Positions 1-7,800 of a DNA stretch of 8,909 bases are shown in pieces. The translations under genes and the position numbers were made by a program. The stretch is from Bacteroidales bacterium. Lineage in GTDB: Bacteria > Bacteroidota > Bacteroidia > Bacteroidales > Dysgonomonadaceae. The notes under the pieces are model-generated. The model did no database searches, was not told the DNA's origin, and was given only the letters and a program-made list of their open reading frames with translations. Location: the NCBI GenBank assembly GCA_012518155.1, contig JAAYTC010000048.1, positions 1 to 8,909 on the forward strand. Direction: 5' to 3'. Within the stretch, counting starts at the first letter, position 1. Each line of letters begins with the position of its first letter.

Positions 1-108
1 TCCATCAAGCTTGACACCCCGGTCTCCGAGCTATTTATGACGTTGCTGGAGCTGGAGATGAAAGAACTGGTTCAAGCACTGCCCGGGGGAATGTATGACC
101 TGGCATAA
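1..108 (+). CDS. dprA: DNA-processing protein DprA, C-terminal end (partial)
   Basis: This is the last 35 codons of a gene that begins before the window, with a TAA stop at 106-108. The tail has the look of the C-terminal winged-helix domain of DprA/Smf proteins: a D-T-P-V-S-E-L stretch, then the recognition-helix pattern LLELEMKELV, then the near-terminal LPGGMY. In the family, DprA binds incoming single-stranded DNA in the cytoplasm and loads RecA onto it during natural transformation. The Rossmann-like DNA-binding domain lies outside the window, so the call rests on a short tail only. A generic winged-helix protein cannot be fully excluded. recA lies two genes downstream on the same strand. 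Confidence 0.75.
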   Translation, partial: SIKLDTPVSELFMTLLELEMKELVQALPGGMYDLA

Positions 109-190
109 AACCGGGATGCTTTCCATCACGTACATACCGATCGCGTAAAAGGGGAATGTATGACATAGAATAAAATTGGGTAGCTTTTCA
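86..190. repeat. Imperfect direct duplication of the dprA 3' end
   Basis: Bases 86-125 and 151-190 align without gaps at an offset of 65 bp. By hand count they match at 32 of 40 positions, including an identical 14-mer GGGGAATGTATGAC at the start and a shared TAAAA. The first copy contains the end of dprA (G-M-Y-D-L-A-stop). Read in its own frame, the second copy gives G-M-Y-D-I-E-stop. Because 65 is not a multiple of three, the second copy is not in the dprA frame and is probably a non-coding remnant of a tandem duplication or recombination at the gene end. Confidence 0.6.
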
Positions 191-214
191 CTTTACAACT
201 TCTGGATAATTTTA

Positions 215-222
215 TATATTTG
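215..222 (+). promoter_or_regulatory. Probable Bacteroidota -7 promoter box for bcp
   Basis: TATATTTG at 215-222 fits the Bacteroidota primary-sigma -7 consensus TAnnTTTG. A degenerate -33 element (TTTA at 192-195 against consensus TTTG) lies about 19 nt upstream. Transcription would start near 226-230 and give a leader of roughly 65-70 nt before bcp. No terminator or gene separates bcp from recA, so this promoter may also serve recA. The assignment is by motif only. Confidence 0.5.
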
Positions 223-242
223 TAGTACACGTTTACAGCTTT

Positions 243-279
243 GGTAATAGTAGAGAATACCGGTAACAGTAGAGAATAC
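243..279. repeat. Two-copy 18-bp tandem repeat in the bcp leader
   Basis: GGTAATAGTAGAGAATAC (243-260) and GGTAACAGTAGAGAATAC (262-279) are the same 18-mer with one mismatch, separated by a single C. The 19-bp period puts the copies almost two helical turns apart. They lie just downstream of the predicted start of transcription and end 16 nt before the bcp start codon. They could be a paired binding site for a regulator, an element in the leader RNA, or a slipped-strand duplication. Confidence 0.7.
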
Positions 280-295
280 TAAAAACAACTTCAAT

Positions 296-754
296 ATGAA
301 AATAGGAGATCATATCCCTGATTTTTTAGGAACCGATCAAGACGGTGAGCTGGTTAAGGCGAGCGATTTTAAAGGAAAGAAATTGGCTCTCTACTTTTAC
401 CCGAAAGACAACACCCCCGGGTGCACGGCACAAGCCTGTAGTTTGCGAGACTCCTACGACGAATTCCTCGATGGAGGGTACGAAATCGTGGGTGTGAGCA
501 CCGATAGCGAGAAATCGCACCGGAAATTCATTGATAAGCATTCACTCCCCTTTCGCTTGATCGCTGATACAGAGAAAAAGCTGGTCAACCAGTTCGGGGT
601 GTGGCGAGAAAAATCGATGATGGGGAAAAAGTACATGGGAGTCGTGCGCACCACCTTTTTAATCGATGAAAATGGGGTAATCAACCATATCATTGAAGGA
701 AGAAGTGTGAACACGAAAAACCATGCACGTCAACTGTTAGACGGTTACGCGTGA
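296..754 (+). CDS. bcp: Thioredoxin-dependent thiol peroxidase (PrxQ/Bcp-type peroxiredoxin)
   Basis: A 152-residue cytoplasmic peroxiredoxin of the Bcp/PrxQ class, close to the usual family length of about 150-156. It reduces hydrogen peroxide and organic hydroperoxides using thioredoxin as electron donor. The thioredoxin fold starts with GDxxPDF near residues 4-10. The active site YPKDNTPGCT holds the peroxidatic cysteine C43 and the activating T40. A resolving cysteine, C48, lies five residues on, the spacing of atypical two-cysteine Bcp enzymes. The conserved active-site arginine is R118 in VVRTTFLID. No signal peptide is visible. The ATG at 296 follows an A-rich leader without a Shine-Dalgarno motif, normal for this phylum. 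recA begins 87 nt downstream on the same strand, so co-transcription of peroxide defence and DNA repair is plausible. Confidence 0.95.
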   Translation: MKIGDHIPDFLGTDQDGELVKASDFKGKKLALYFYPKDNTPGCTAQACSLRDSYDEFLDGGYEIVGVSTDSEKSHRKFIDKHSLPFRLIADTEKKLVNQFGVWREKSMMGKKYMGVVRTTFLIDENGVINHIIEGRSVNTKNHARQLLDGYA

Positions 755-761
755 ATGTATC

Positions 762-776
762 CGCGCGATCCGCGCG
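762..776 (+). other. GC-only hairpin between bcp and recA
   Basis: CGCGCG (762-767) and CGCGCG (771-776) are self-complementary and flank the loop ATC, giving a 6-bp stem eight bases after the bcp stop codon. The sequence after it (AATTGAG) has no T-run, so it is not a convincing intrinsic terminator. It could attenuate transcription into recA or protect the bcp 3' end from degradation. The strongly alternating CG run is unlike the surrounding A-rich leader. Confidence 0.4.
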
Positions 777-841
777 AATTGAGTAGTAAGAACCGAGGAT
801 CTGGTAACCGAAATAAAAACAACTAAAACATAACAAAAGAC

Positions 842-1861
842 ATGGCAGAAGAGATAAAAGACACCAAGAACAGTGAAAAACAAAAAGCGCTGCGTGCAGC
901 GATGGATAAGATTGAAAAGACGTATGGCAAGGGCTCCATCATGAAGATGGGCGACGAGAAGGTGGAGGAGGTTCCTGTTATCTCTTCCGGCTCCATCGGG
1001 CTGAACGTGGCATTGGGCGTGGGCGGCTATCCCCGCGGGCGGGTGATCGAGATTTACGGCCCGGAATCGTCCGGTAAAACCACGCTGGCCATCCATGCGA
1101 TAGCCGAAGCACAAAAGGCGGGCGGAGTTGCCGCGTTTATCGACGCCGAACACGCGTTCGACCGTTTCTACGCGGAAAAGTTGGGAGTCGACACCGACAA
1201 CCTTTTGGTTTCACAACCGAGCAGTGGGGAAGAAGCACTGGAGATCACGGAGCAATTAATTCGTTCATCGGCAGTAGATATCATCGTGATAGACTCCGTG
1301 GCGGCGTTAACCCCTCGGAAAGAGATCGAGGGAGACATGGGCGATTCCAACGTGGGATTGCAAGCGCGATTGATGTCGCAGGCACTCCGCAAGCTCACTT
1401 CCGCGATCAGCAAAACAAACACCACCTGTATCTTCATCAACCAGTTGCGCGAGAAGATAGGGGTGATGTTTGGAAACCCCGAAACCACCACCGGTGGGAA
1501 CGCGCTTAAGTTTTACTCGTCCGTTCGTCTCGATATCCGAGGAAGCGGGACTCCCATCAAAGATGGCGAAGAGCAGATTGGACGCCCCACCCGTGTGCGG
1601 GTAGTAAAGAACAAGGTGGCTCCTCCTTTCCGTAAAGCGGAGTTCGATATCATGTACGGCGAAGGAATATCACGTACCGGTGAGATTATCGATCTTGGAG
1701 CGGACCTGGGAATCGTTAAAAAGAGTGGATCATGGTACAGCTATAACGACACCCGGTTAGGGCAAGGGCGCGATGCCGCCAAGCTGGCGGTTAAAGACAA
1801 CCCCGAGCTGGCTGAAGAGCTGGAGAAGCTTATTTTTGATGCACTAATGGAAAACAAGTGA
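842..1861 (+). CDS. recA: Recombinase RecA
   Basis: A 339-residue RecA, the ATP-dependent strand-exchange protein of homologous recombination and co-protease for SOS-type repressors where these exist. Visible features in order: an N-terminal polymerisation helix (about residues 10-35); Walker A GPESSGKT at 73-80; catalytic glutamate E103 in DAEHA; Walker B IIVIDS at 147-152; DNA-binding loop L1 around EIEGDMGDSN (161-170); and the loop L2 region NQLREKIGVMFGNPETTTGG (200-219), with the ATP-sensing glutamine at Q201. All key residues are intact. The C-terminal tail is shorter and less acidic than that of the 352-residue E. coli protein. The start ATG at 842 follows an A-rich, Shine-Dalgarno-free leader, and the MAEE...EKQKAL opening is typical. 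I see no -7 box in the 87-nt gap, so expression may depend on the bcp promoter or an unrecognised one. Confidence 0.98.
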   Translation: MAEEIKDTKNSEKQKALRAAMDKIEKTYGKGSIMKMGDEKVEEVPVISSGSIGLNVALGVGGYPRGRVIEIYGPESSGKTTLAIHAIAEAQKAGGVAAFIDAEHAFDRFYAEKLGVDTDNLLVSQPSSGEEALEITEQLIRSSAVDIIVIDSVAALTPRKEIEGDMGDSNVGLQARLMSQALRKLTSAISKTNTTCIFINQLREKIGVMFGNPETTTGGNALKFYSSVRLDIRGSGTPIKDGEEQIGRPTRVRVVKNKVAPPFRKAEFDIMYGEGISRTGEIIDLGADLGIVKKSGSWYSYNDTRLGQGRDAAKLAVKDNPELAEELEKLIFDALMENK

Positions 1862-1879
1862 TTGCTTCTCTTCCTACAC

Positions 1880-1942
1880 TGCTTTTCGGAACAAAACCAG
1901 CGTCTTTCGGGACACAACCAGTGCCTTTCGGAACGCGACTCT
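1880..1942 (+). repeat. Three 21-nt imperfect tandem repeats after recA
   Basis: Three consecutive 21-nt units, 1880-1900, 1901-1921 and 1922-1942, share the core CTTTCGG(A/G)AC, and the first two also share ACCAG at their ends. The third unit is the most diverged at its 3' side. TTCGGA at 1927-1932 also pairs with TCCGAA at 1942-1947 and could form a 6-bp stem. The array begins 18 nt after the recA stop and fills much of the 112-nt gap before the next gene. The period is a multiple of three, and the frame that continues from recA past its stop is open through it. Confidence 0.6.
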
Positions 1943-1973
1943 CCGAACTCTCATTCCTTAACAACGGTAATTA

Positions 1974-3959
1974 ATGCAAAGTCACAGGAATCTCACACCG
2001 TCCGAAATCGACCTGATGGAGCGAAACGGGTGCAGTTGTACCGATTGGGAACAGGTCACCGTGAAAGAGGGGTTCAACCCCTCTCGTGTAAAAAACTCCC
2101 GGTTCTCGGGTACCATTCGATTGGGTATATTCGAGAAGGAGTTCATCCTTCCCGGAGGATTGACAAAGCACTCCGGCCTGAATCAAGCCGTCCTTCACAA
2201 CTGTTTTGTAGGCGATAACGTGGTGATCGAAAACGTGCAGAACTACATCGCTAATTACACCATTGGCGACAACTGTTTTATTCAAAACGTGGACGTGATC
2301 TTGGTGGACGGGATGAGCTCTTTCGGTAACGGGGTACAGGTAAACGTGCTGAACGAAACCGGTGGTCGAGAAGTACATATCAACGATAAGCTATCGGCCC
2401 ATTTCGCCTACATCTACTCGCTCTACCGCCACCGTCCCCGGTTAATCGAGCAGATGAAGAAAATCATAGATTACTATTGCGACAAACACTCGTCTGACAG
2501 GGGAACCATTGGTGACGATTGCATGATCGTGAACGTGGGATACATCAAGAACGCGCGGATCGGACCCTGCTGCAAGATAACCGGTGCGATGAAACTGAAG
2601 AACGGAAGCATCAACAGCAACCAGCACGCTCCCGTTTATATCGGGCGTAACGTGATCGCCGAAGATTTCATTATCTCTTCCGGAAGCACCATCGATGGCG
2701 GCTCCATGATCACCCGGTGCTTCGTGGGGCAAGCGTGCCATATCGATCACGGGTACACCGCTTCCGACTCCCTCTTTTTCAGCAATTGCCAGGGAGAGAA
2801 TGGTGAAGCCTGTGCCCTCTTCGCGGGGCCTTACACCGTTACCCACCACAAATCTACCCTGCTCATCGCCGGCATGTTCTCTTTCATGAATGCCGGGTCA
2901 GGATCCAACCAGAGCAACCACATGTATAAGTTAGGGCCCATCCACCAAGGAATCGTGGAGCGGGGAGCCAAAACCACCAGTAACTCCTACGTGCTATGGC
3001 CGGCCAAGGTAGGAGCGTTTTCTCTCATCTTAGGCCGCCATTACCAACACGCGGACACCTCCAACCTGCCTTTCTCTTATCTAGTAGAGAAAAACAATGG
3101 TACTCACATCGCGCCCGGGTTGAACCTGCGCAGCGTGGGCACTATCCGCGATGCCAAAAAGTGGCCCGAAAGGGATCAACGCCGGGATCCCGACAAACTC
3201 GACTGCATCAACTTTAATCTCCTCAGCCCCTACACCATCCAAAAGGTGTTCGCGGGCATCGACATACTCGAAAGTCTACAGTCCACGGCAGGTGAAACGT
3301 CGGAGATCTACACGTTCCAGAGCTGTATCATTTCCAACCATGCCCTAAAAAGAGGACTGCAACTGTACGAAATTATCATTCATAAGTTTTTAGGAAACTC
3401 CATCATCAAGAGGTTAGAGAAGACCCGCTTCAGGAACAACGAAGAGATCAGAGAGCGCCTCGACCCTAAAACCGAACTGGGATTAGGAGACTGGGTAGAT
3501 CTTTCCGGGCTGATTGCCCCCAAGTCGGAAATAGACAACCTGATTGACCGGATTGAATCGGGACAAATCAATCGATTAAAAGAATTCAATCAGGTTTTGC
3601 ATGAACTACATGCCAATTATTACGTGAACGAATGGACCTGGGCTTGGGATAAAATACAGTCCTTTTACAAGCTGAAAGGCAATGAGATTACCGCAAGCGA
3701 CGTGATTCACATCGTTGAAAAGTGGAAAGAGTCGGTCATCGGGTTGGATGAGATGATTTATAGCGATGCAAAGAAAGAGTTCTCCCTCTCCTTCAAGACC
3801 GGCTTTGGTGCCGATGGAAATATACAGGAGCAGGCGATGGATTTTGAATACGTTCGTGGCGCGTTCGATCAAAACCCGTTCGTGATGGCCACGCTCAAAC
3901 ACATTGAAGATAAAAAAGCCTTAGGAGACGAGCTAATCGAACGAATTAAATATATTTAA
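1974..3959 (+). CDS. DUF4954 family protein with left-handed beta-helix (hexapeptide) repeats, function unknown
   Basis: A 661-residue protein that I recognise as a DUF4954-type protein of Bacteroidota; the biochemical role is unknown to me. Hexapeptide-like turns are visible at about residues 74-130 (for example FVGDNVVIENV and TIGDNCFIQNV) and again at 178-260 (TIGDDCMIV, YIGRNVIAEDF), suggesting a left-handed beta-helix as in acyl- and nucleotidyltransferases. The central block at 255-370 is rich in His, Asn and Ser: HIDHG, THHKST, GSGSNQSNHMYK, GPIHQG, GRHYQHAD. This is a plausible catalytic or metal-binding core. From about 410 onward the protein appears mainly alpha-helical (LEKTRFRNNEEIRERL, LIDRIESGQINRLKEF). 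There is no signal peptide or membrane segment. Database labels as a sugar-nucleotide pyrophosphorylase would be based on the fold alone; no pyrophosphorylase signature is visible. A serine acetyltransferase with the same repeat type follows 58 nt downstream and is probably co-transcribed. Confidence 0.85.
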   Translation: MQSHRNLTPSEIDLMERNGCSCTDWEQVTVKEGFNPSRVKNSRFSGTIRLGIFEKEFILPGGLTKHSGLNQAVLHNCFVGDNVVIENVQNYIANYTIGDNCFIQNVDVILVDGMSSFGNGVQVNVLNETGGREVHINDKLSAHFAYIYSLYRHRPRLIEQMKKIIDYYCDKHSSDRGTIGDDCMIVNVGYIKNARIGPCCKITGAMKLKNGSINSNQHAPVYIGRNVIAEDFIISSGSTIDGGSMITRCFVGQACHIDHGYTASDSLFFSNCQGENGEACALFAGPYTVTHHKSTLLIAGMFSFMNAGSGSNQSNHMYKLGPIHQGIVERGAKTTSNSYVLWPAKVGAFSLILGRHYQHADTSNLPFSYLVEKNNGTHIAPGLNLRSVGTIRDAKKWPERDQRRDPDKLDCINFNLLSPYTIQKVFAGIDILESLQSTAGETSEIYTFQSCIISNHALKRGLQLYEIIIHKFLGNSIIKRLEKTRFRNNEEIRERLDPKTELGLGDWVDLSGLIAPKSEIDNLIDRIESGQINRLKEFNQVLHELHANYYVNEWTWAWDKIQSFYKLKGNEITASDVIHIVEKWKESVIGLDEMIYSDAKKEFSLSFKTGFGADGNIQEQAMDFEYVRGAFDQNPFVMATLKHIEDKKALGDELIERIKYI

Positions 3960-3974
3960 AAAAACACAATCACA

Positions 3975-3989
3975 ACGGGATATACCCGT
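3975..3989 (+). other. Small hairpin in the gap before the acetyltransferase gene
   Basis: ACGGG (3975-3979) pairs with CCCGT (3985-3989) across the loop ATATA, a 5-bp stem in the 58-nt gap. It is followed by GTAGTTTT, so only four T residues, too few for a convincing terminator. TAGTTTTC at 3991-3998 is one base away from the -7 consensus TAnnTTTG and could be a weak internal promoter. Both readings are tentative. Confidence 0.3.
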
Positions 3990-4017
3990 GTAGTTTTCAC
4001 AGCAAAGAAGATTCGTA

Positions 4018-4839
4018 ATGACAAAAAAGACTATAGAATTCATCCAGCAATTTCGCCCACAACCTACGCGTGTTCCCATCAATAAATGCGAATTAGAAGA
4101 GGTGGTAGACTCCCTTATAGAGCTTATGTTCCCTATTTGTGACACCCCACGGTCGCGGAATGTAACCGAGGAGCTGATCGAGACAGCCAAGAAGCTTCAT
4201 ATCAATATCGCTCGTTTCAGCGACGAGACTACAGCGGATATAAAAACAGAAAAGTTTTTCGAAAAGTTTTCTTCTTTACAGGAGCGATTGTTTGAGGATG
4301 CGGAATGTTATTTACGATTCGACCCCGCGGCCAAGAGTTTAGAAGAGGTCATCATCACCTATCCCGGTTTTTACGCGCTGTGCGTGCACCGTATCGCCCA
4401 CGAGTTTCATCTTTTAGACCTTCCCCTTTTCGCACGCCTTTTCTCGGAGCACGCTCACTCGAAAGTAGGCATCGACATACATCCCGCGGCAAAAGTAGGG
4501 AAAAATCTCTTCATGGATCACGGCACGGGAATCGTGATCGGCGAAACGGCCGAGATTGGCGACAACGTGAAGATCTATCAAGGGGTAACTTTAGGAGCCC
4601 TTTATGTAGAGAAGAAACTGTCCGACGTGAAACGTCACCCTACCGTGGAAGACAACGTGGTCATTTACGCGAATGCTACCATCCTGGGCGGCAATACAGT
4701 GATTGGACACGATTCCACGATCGGTGGAGGGGCTTGGCTCACCCGGAGCGTGATACCCTATTCCGTTGTTACAAATCCAGTGGATGTTAAGATCAGGCCC
4801 GGCAAAGATTTTTCCGGTCCTTATGATTTCGTGATCTGA
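4018..4839 (+). CDS. cysE: Serine O-acetyltransferase
   Basis: A 273-residue serine acetyltransferase that makes O-acetyl-L-serine from serine and acetyl-CoA, the first step of cysteine synthesis in the cytoplasm. Residues 1-145 form the helical N-terminal domain, with the family pattern YPGFYALCVHRIAHEFH near 115-131. Residues 150-250 form the left-handed beta-helix. Catalytic residues are D153 (DIHPAA) and H168 (DHGTGIVIGETA), plus H207 in KRHPT. The loop between TLGA and RHP is 11 residues and lacks the GTGK motif of E. coli CysE, placing it in the longer subgroup sometimes labelled EpsC. The C-terminus is ...YDFVI; a terminal isoleucine is what CysE inserts into the CysK active site to form cysteine synthase. 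The ATG at 4018 follows AAAGAAG, a weak ribosome-binding match. The last 19 nt overlap the end of mfd on the opposite strand. Confidence 0.93.
   Translation: MTKKTIEFIQQFRPQPTRVPINKCELEEVVDSLIELMFPICDTPRSRNVTEELIETAKKLHINIARFSDETTADIKTEKFFEKFSSLQERLFEDAECYLRFDPAAKSLEEVIITYPGFYALCVHRIAHEFHLLDLPLFARLFSEHAHSKVGIDIHPAAKVGKNLFMDHGTGIVIGETAEIGDNVKIYQGVTLGALYVEKKLSDVKRHPTVEDNVVIYANATILGGNTVIGHDSTIGGGAWLTRSVIPYSVVTNPVDVKIRPGKDFSGPYDFVI
4821..4839. other. Convergent 3' overlap of cysE and mfd
   Basis: The cysE stop TGA (4837-4839) and the mfd stop TAA (complement of 4821-4823) lie inside each other's coding sequence. The 19-nt overlap encodes Y-D-F-V-I on one strand and Q-I-T-K-S on the other. There is no intergenic space and no visible bidirectional terminator hairpin, so the two transcripts must run into each other's genes. 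Confidence 0.9.
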
Positions 4840-7800
4840 CCCATTTCTTCAAAAATAGCCACGGCAGTCTCCACTGTATCCACGTGACGGATTACCAGCG
4901 ATCGTTTCTTTCCGTTATCACGCAACTGGCATTGGCGAGGGTATTTTTGCACGTAGTTCAACAGCTTATCGAACGCGAGGGAGCCATAGTAGGGCGATTC
5001 GGAATCGGCAATGAGATGGAGCGTCATTTGCCCCCCTTTAAGTACCACCTTCTCGATACTCAACGACCGAGCCAACCGCCGGAGCCGCACGATGCGTATC
5101 AGTTCCCTGCCTTGCGAAGGGATTCTCCCGAACCGGTCTTCCAGCCGTTTGGTGAAATCAAGGATCTCTGTTTCCGTCTCCATGTTATCTAGTTCCCTGT
5201 ATATGCCCACTCTTTCGGCGTCATTGGGTATATACATCACCGGGAACATCAGTTCCAGATCGCTCTCCACGAGTACATCATTCACGAACACCTCTCCCTC
5301 CCCGTTTTCGTCCGATTTTGTATCTGCATATAGGTCGGCAAACTCCTCTTTACGCAGCTCCTGTACCGCTTCGTTCAATATTTTACGATACGTCTCGTAC
5401 CCCAAGTCCGCGATAAACCCGCTCTGCTCAGCCCCCAGAAGGTTTCCTGCTCCCCGGATATCGAGGTCCTGCATCGCGATATGAAGGCCACTACCTAACT
5501 CAGCAAAGTTTTCGATCGCCTGAAGCCGTCTGCGTGAATCCGTACTTAGCATGTAAAGAGGCGGGGCCAATAAATAACAGAATGCCTTACGGTTGCTTCT
5601 ACCCACTCTCCCTCGCAGCTGATGAAGGTCGCTCAACCCGAAATTCTGGGCATCAATAACAATAATGGTATTCACGTTCGGCATGTCTATACCCGACTCG
5701 ATAATGGTAGTAGCAATCAGTACATCCTGCTCGTGATTCATGAAGTCCGAGATCACCCGTTCCAAATTCTTGGGATCCATCTGCCCATGCCCCACGGCGA
5801 CTCGCACACCCGGCACCTCCCTTTTTACCAAATCTTCCAGTTCATGAATATTCCGGATTCGATTATTCACGATAAACACCTGCCCGTTGCGGCTCAGTTC
5901 AAAATTTATCGCGTCACGAATAATCTCGATATCAAAAGGATGAACCTCGGTCTGGATCGGATACCTGTTCGGCGGAGGTGTGCTGATGGTCGATAAGTCA
6001 CGTGATCCCATCAAGGAAAACTGCAACGTACGCGGAATTGGCGTAGCTGTCATCGTAAGCGTGTCCACGTTTACCTTTAATTGTTTCAGTTTTTCCTTGG
6101 TAGAGACACCAAATTTCTGTTCCTCATCGATAATCAGCAATCCCAGGTCTCTGAACATCACGTCCTTGCCCACCAACCGATGCGTTCCGATCAGGATATC
6201 AATTTTCCCCTCTTTCAACTCGTTTAGTATTTCCTTCTGTTCCTTTGGCGAGCGTGCTCGGCTCAAGTAGTCTACTTTCACCGGGAAGTTCTCCAACCTT
6301 TCCCTGAACGTGTGGTAATGCTGCGTGGCCAGCACCGTGGTAGGCACCAGCACCGCCGTCTGTTTATTGTCCGTCGCGGCCTTAAAAGCGGCCCGGATAG
6401 CCACCTCTGTTTTACCAAAGCCCACGTCGCCACAAATTAGCCGATCCATGGGCTGTTCACTCATCATATCGGCTTTCACGTCGCGCGTGGCTTTTATTTG
6501 GTCCGGCGTATCCTCGTACATGAACGACGCTTCCAGTTCGGTTTGCAAGTATGTATCTTTCGAAAAAGCAAATCCCTTTTCCTGTTGTCGTTGCGCGTAA
6601 AGTTTAATCAAGTCGCGCGCTATATCCTTAATTTTCTTTTTGGTGCGCTCCTTTACCCGCTCCCATGCGCCGGTTCCCAGCTTATTTAGCTTGGGTTCTT
6701 CCCCCTCTTTTCCCTTGTACTTCGATATCTTATGCAACGCGTGGATCGACACGAATACCGCGTCGTTGTTCTGGTAGGTAAGTTTTATTACCTCTTGTAC
6801 TTTTTCACCGATCCGCAGCCTCACAAGTCCGGCAAACCTTCCGATACCATGGTCCATATGCACAACATGGTCCCCGGTTTGAAGTTGGTTGATCTCCTTC
6901 AGCGTGAGCGCGATTTTTCCCGATCGCGTACGATCCGACTTAAGGCTATACTTGTGAAATCGATCAAAAATCTGGTGATCCGTGAAACAGCATATTTTCA
7001 ACGTCACGTCTGAAAAACCCTCGTGCAATGTTTTATTCACCGGCACGAAAGGAATAGGATCGTTTCGATCATTAAAAATATGGAAAAGCCGCTTTTGTTG
7101 TTTTTCGCTATCGCTTAGTATATAAATCGTGTACCCCTCGTCCATGAAGCGATGAAGCGATTCGCTCAGCAAGTCGAAGTTCTTATGGTAGAGTGGTTGC
7201 AGCGAGGTATCAAAAGTTAGTTTCGCGTCGGGAGTATCCAATATTTTAGCGTCGAAGCGCACCTGTTTAAAGGAAGCCAATGCCTCTTTAAATTCACCGG
7301 CGGTAAGCAGTTCCGCCTTCACGAACCCTTCGTCTTCCACGTCGATTCGTAATTCTTCATCGTTTAGCGACTCCACTCGGCTATTGATCCATCGTGCATC
7401 CTCCATCCCGATCACGGCAGACGCGGGCATCGATTTGAACAGCGATGCACTCTTGTTTTCCGATCGTGCCAACTCGGGTACCACCTTTATTTCGTTCAAT
7501 CGCTCCTTCGATAATTGCGATTCCAGATCAAACGTACGTATCGTTTCTATCTCATCACCAAAAAAATCGATCCGGAAAGGATCTTCGCTCGCGAATGAAA
7601 ACACGTCCAGAATACTCCCTCTTACCGCGTACTGTCCCGGTTCGTACACGTAATCCACGTAATGGAATCCCTGCGAATCGAGCATCTCACTCACGAATCC
7701 AGGGTCCACTTTTTCCCCTGCCGAAAGTTTCAACATGCTCTCTTTTAGTTGTTCTCCGGAGACCGTTTTCTCGCTCAACGCGTCAGGGTAAGAAACAATC

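Noticed and set aside
755..841. LexA-type SOS operator upstream of recA
   Set aside because: No CTGT-N8-ACAG-like or GAAC-type palindrome is visible in the gap.
737..1153. Minus-strand open frame opposite the start of recA
   Set aside because: It overlaps conserved RecA coding sequence and spans the non-coding gap; nothing supports translation.
1862..2218. A 118-codon open frame starting with TTG right after the recA stop
   Set aside because: Most of it overlaps the DUF4954 gene in another frame, its composition is not protein-like, and it has no family resemblance. Its repeats are recorded separately.
4305..4790. Long open frame in a second frame inside the serine acetyltransferase gene
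   Set aside because: It is very rich in arginine and is a shadow of the cysE coding sequence, which has intact catalytic motifs.
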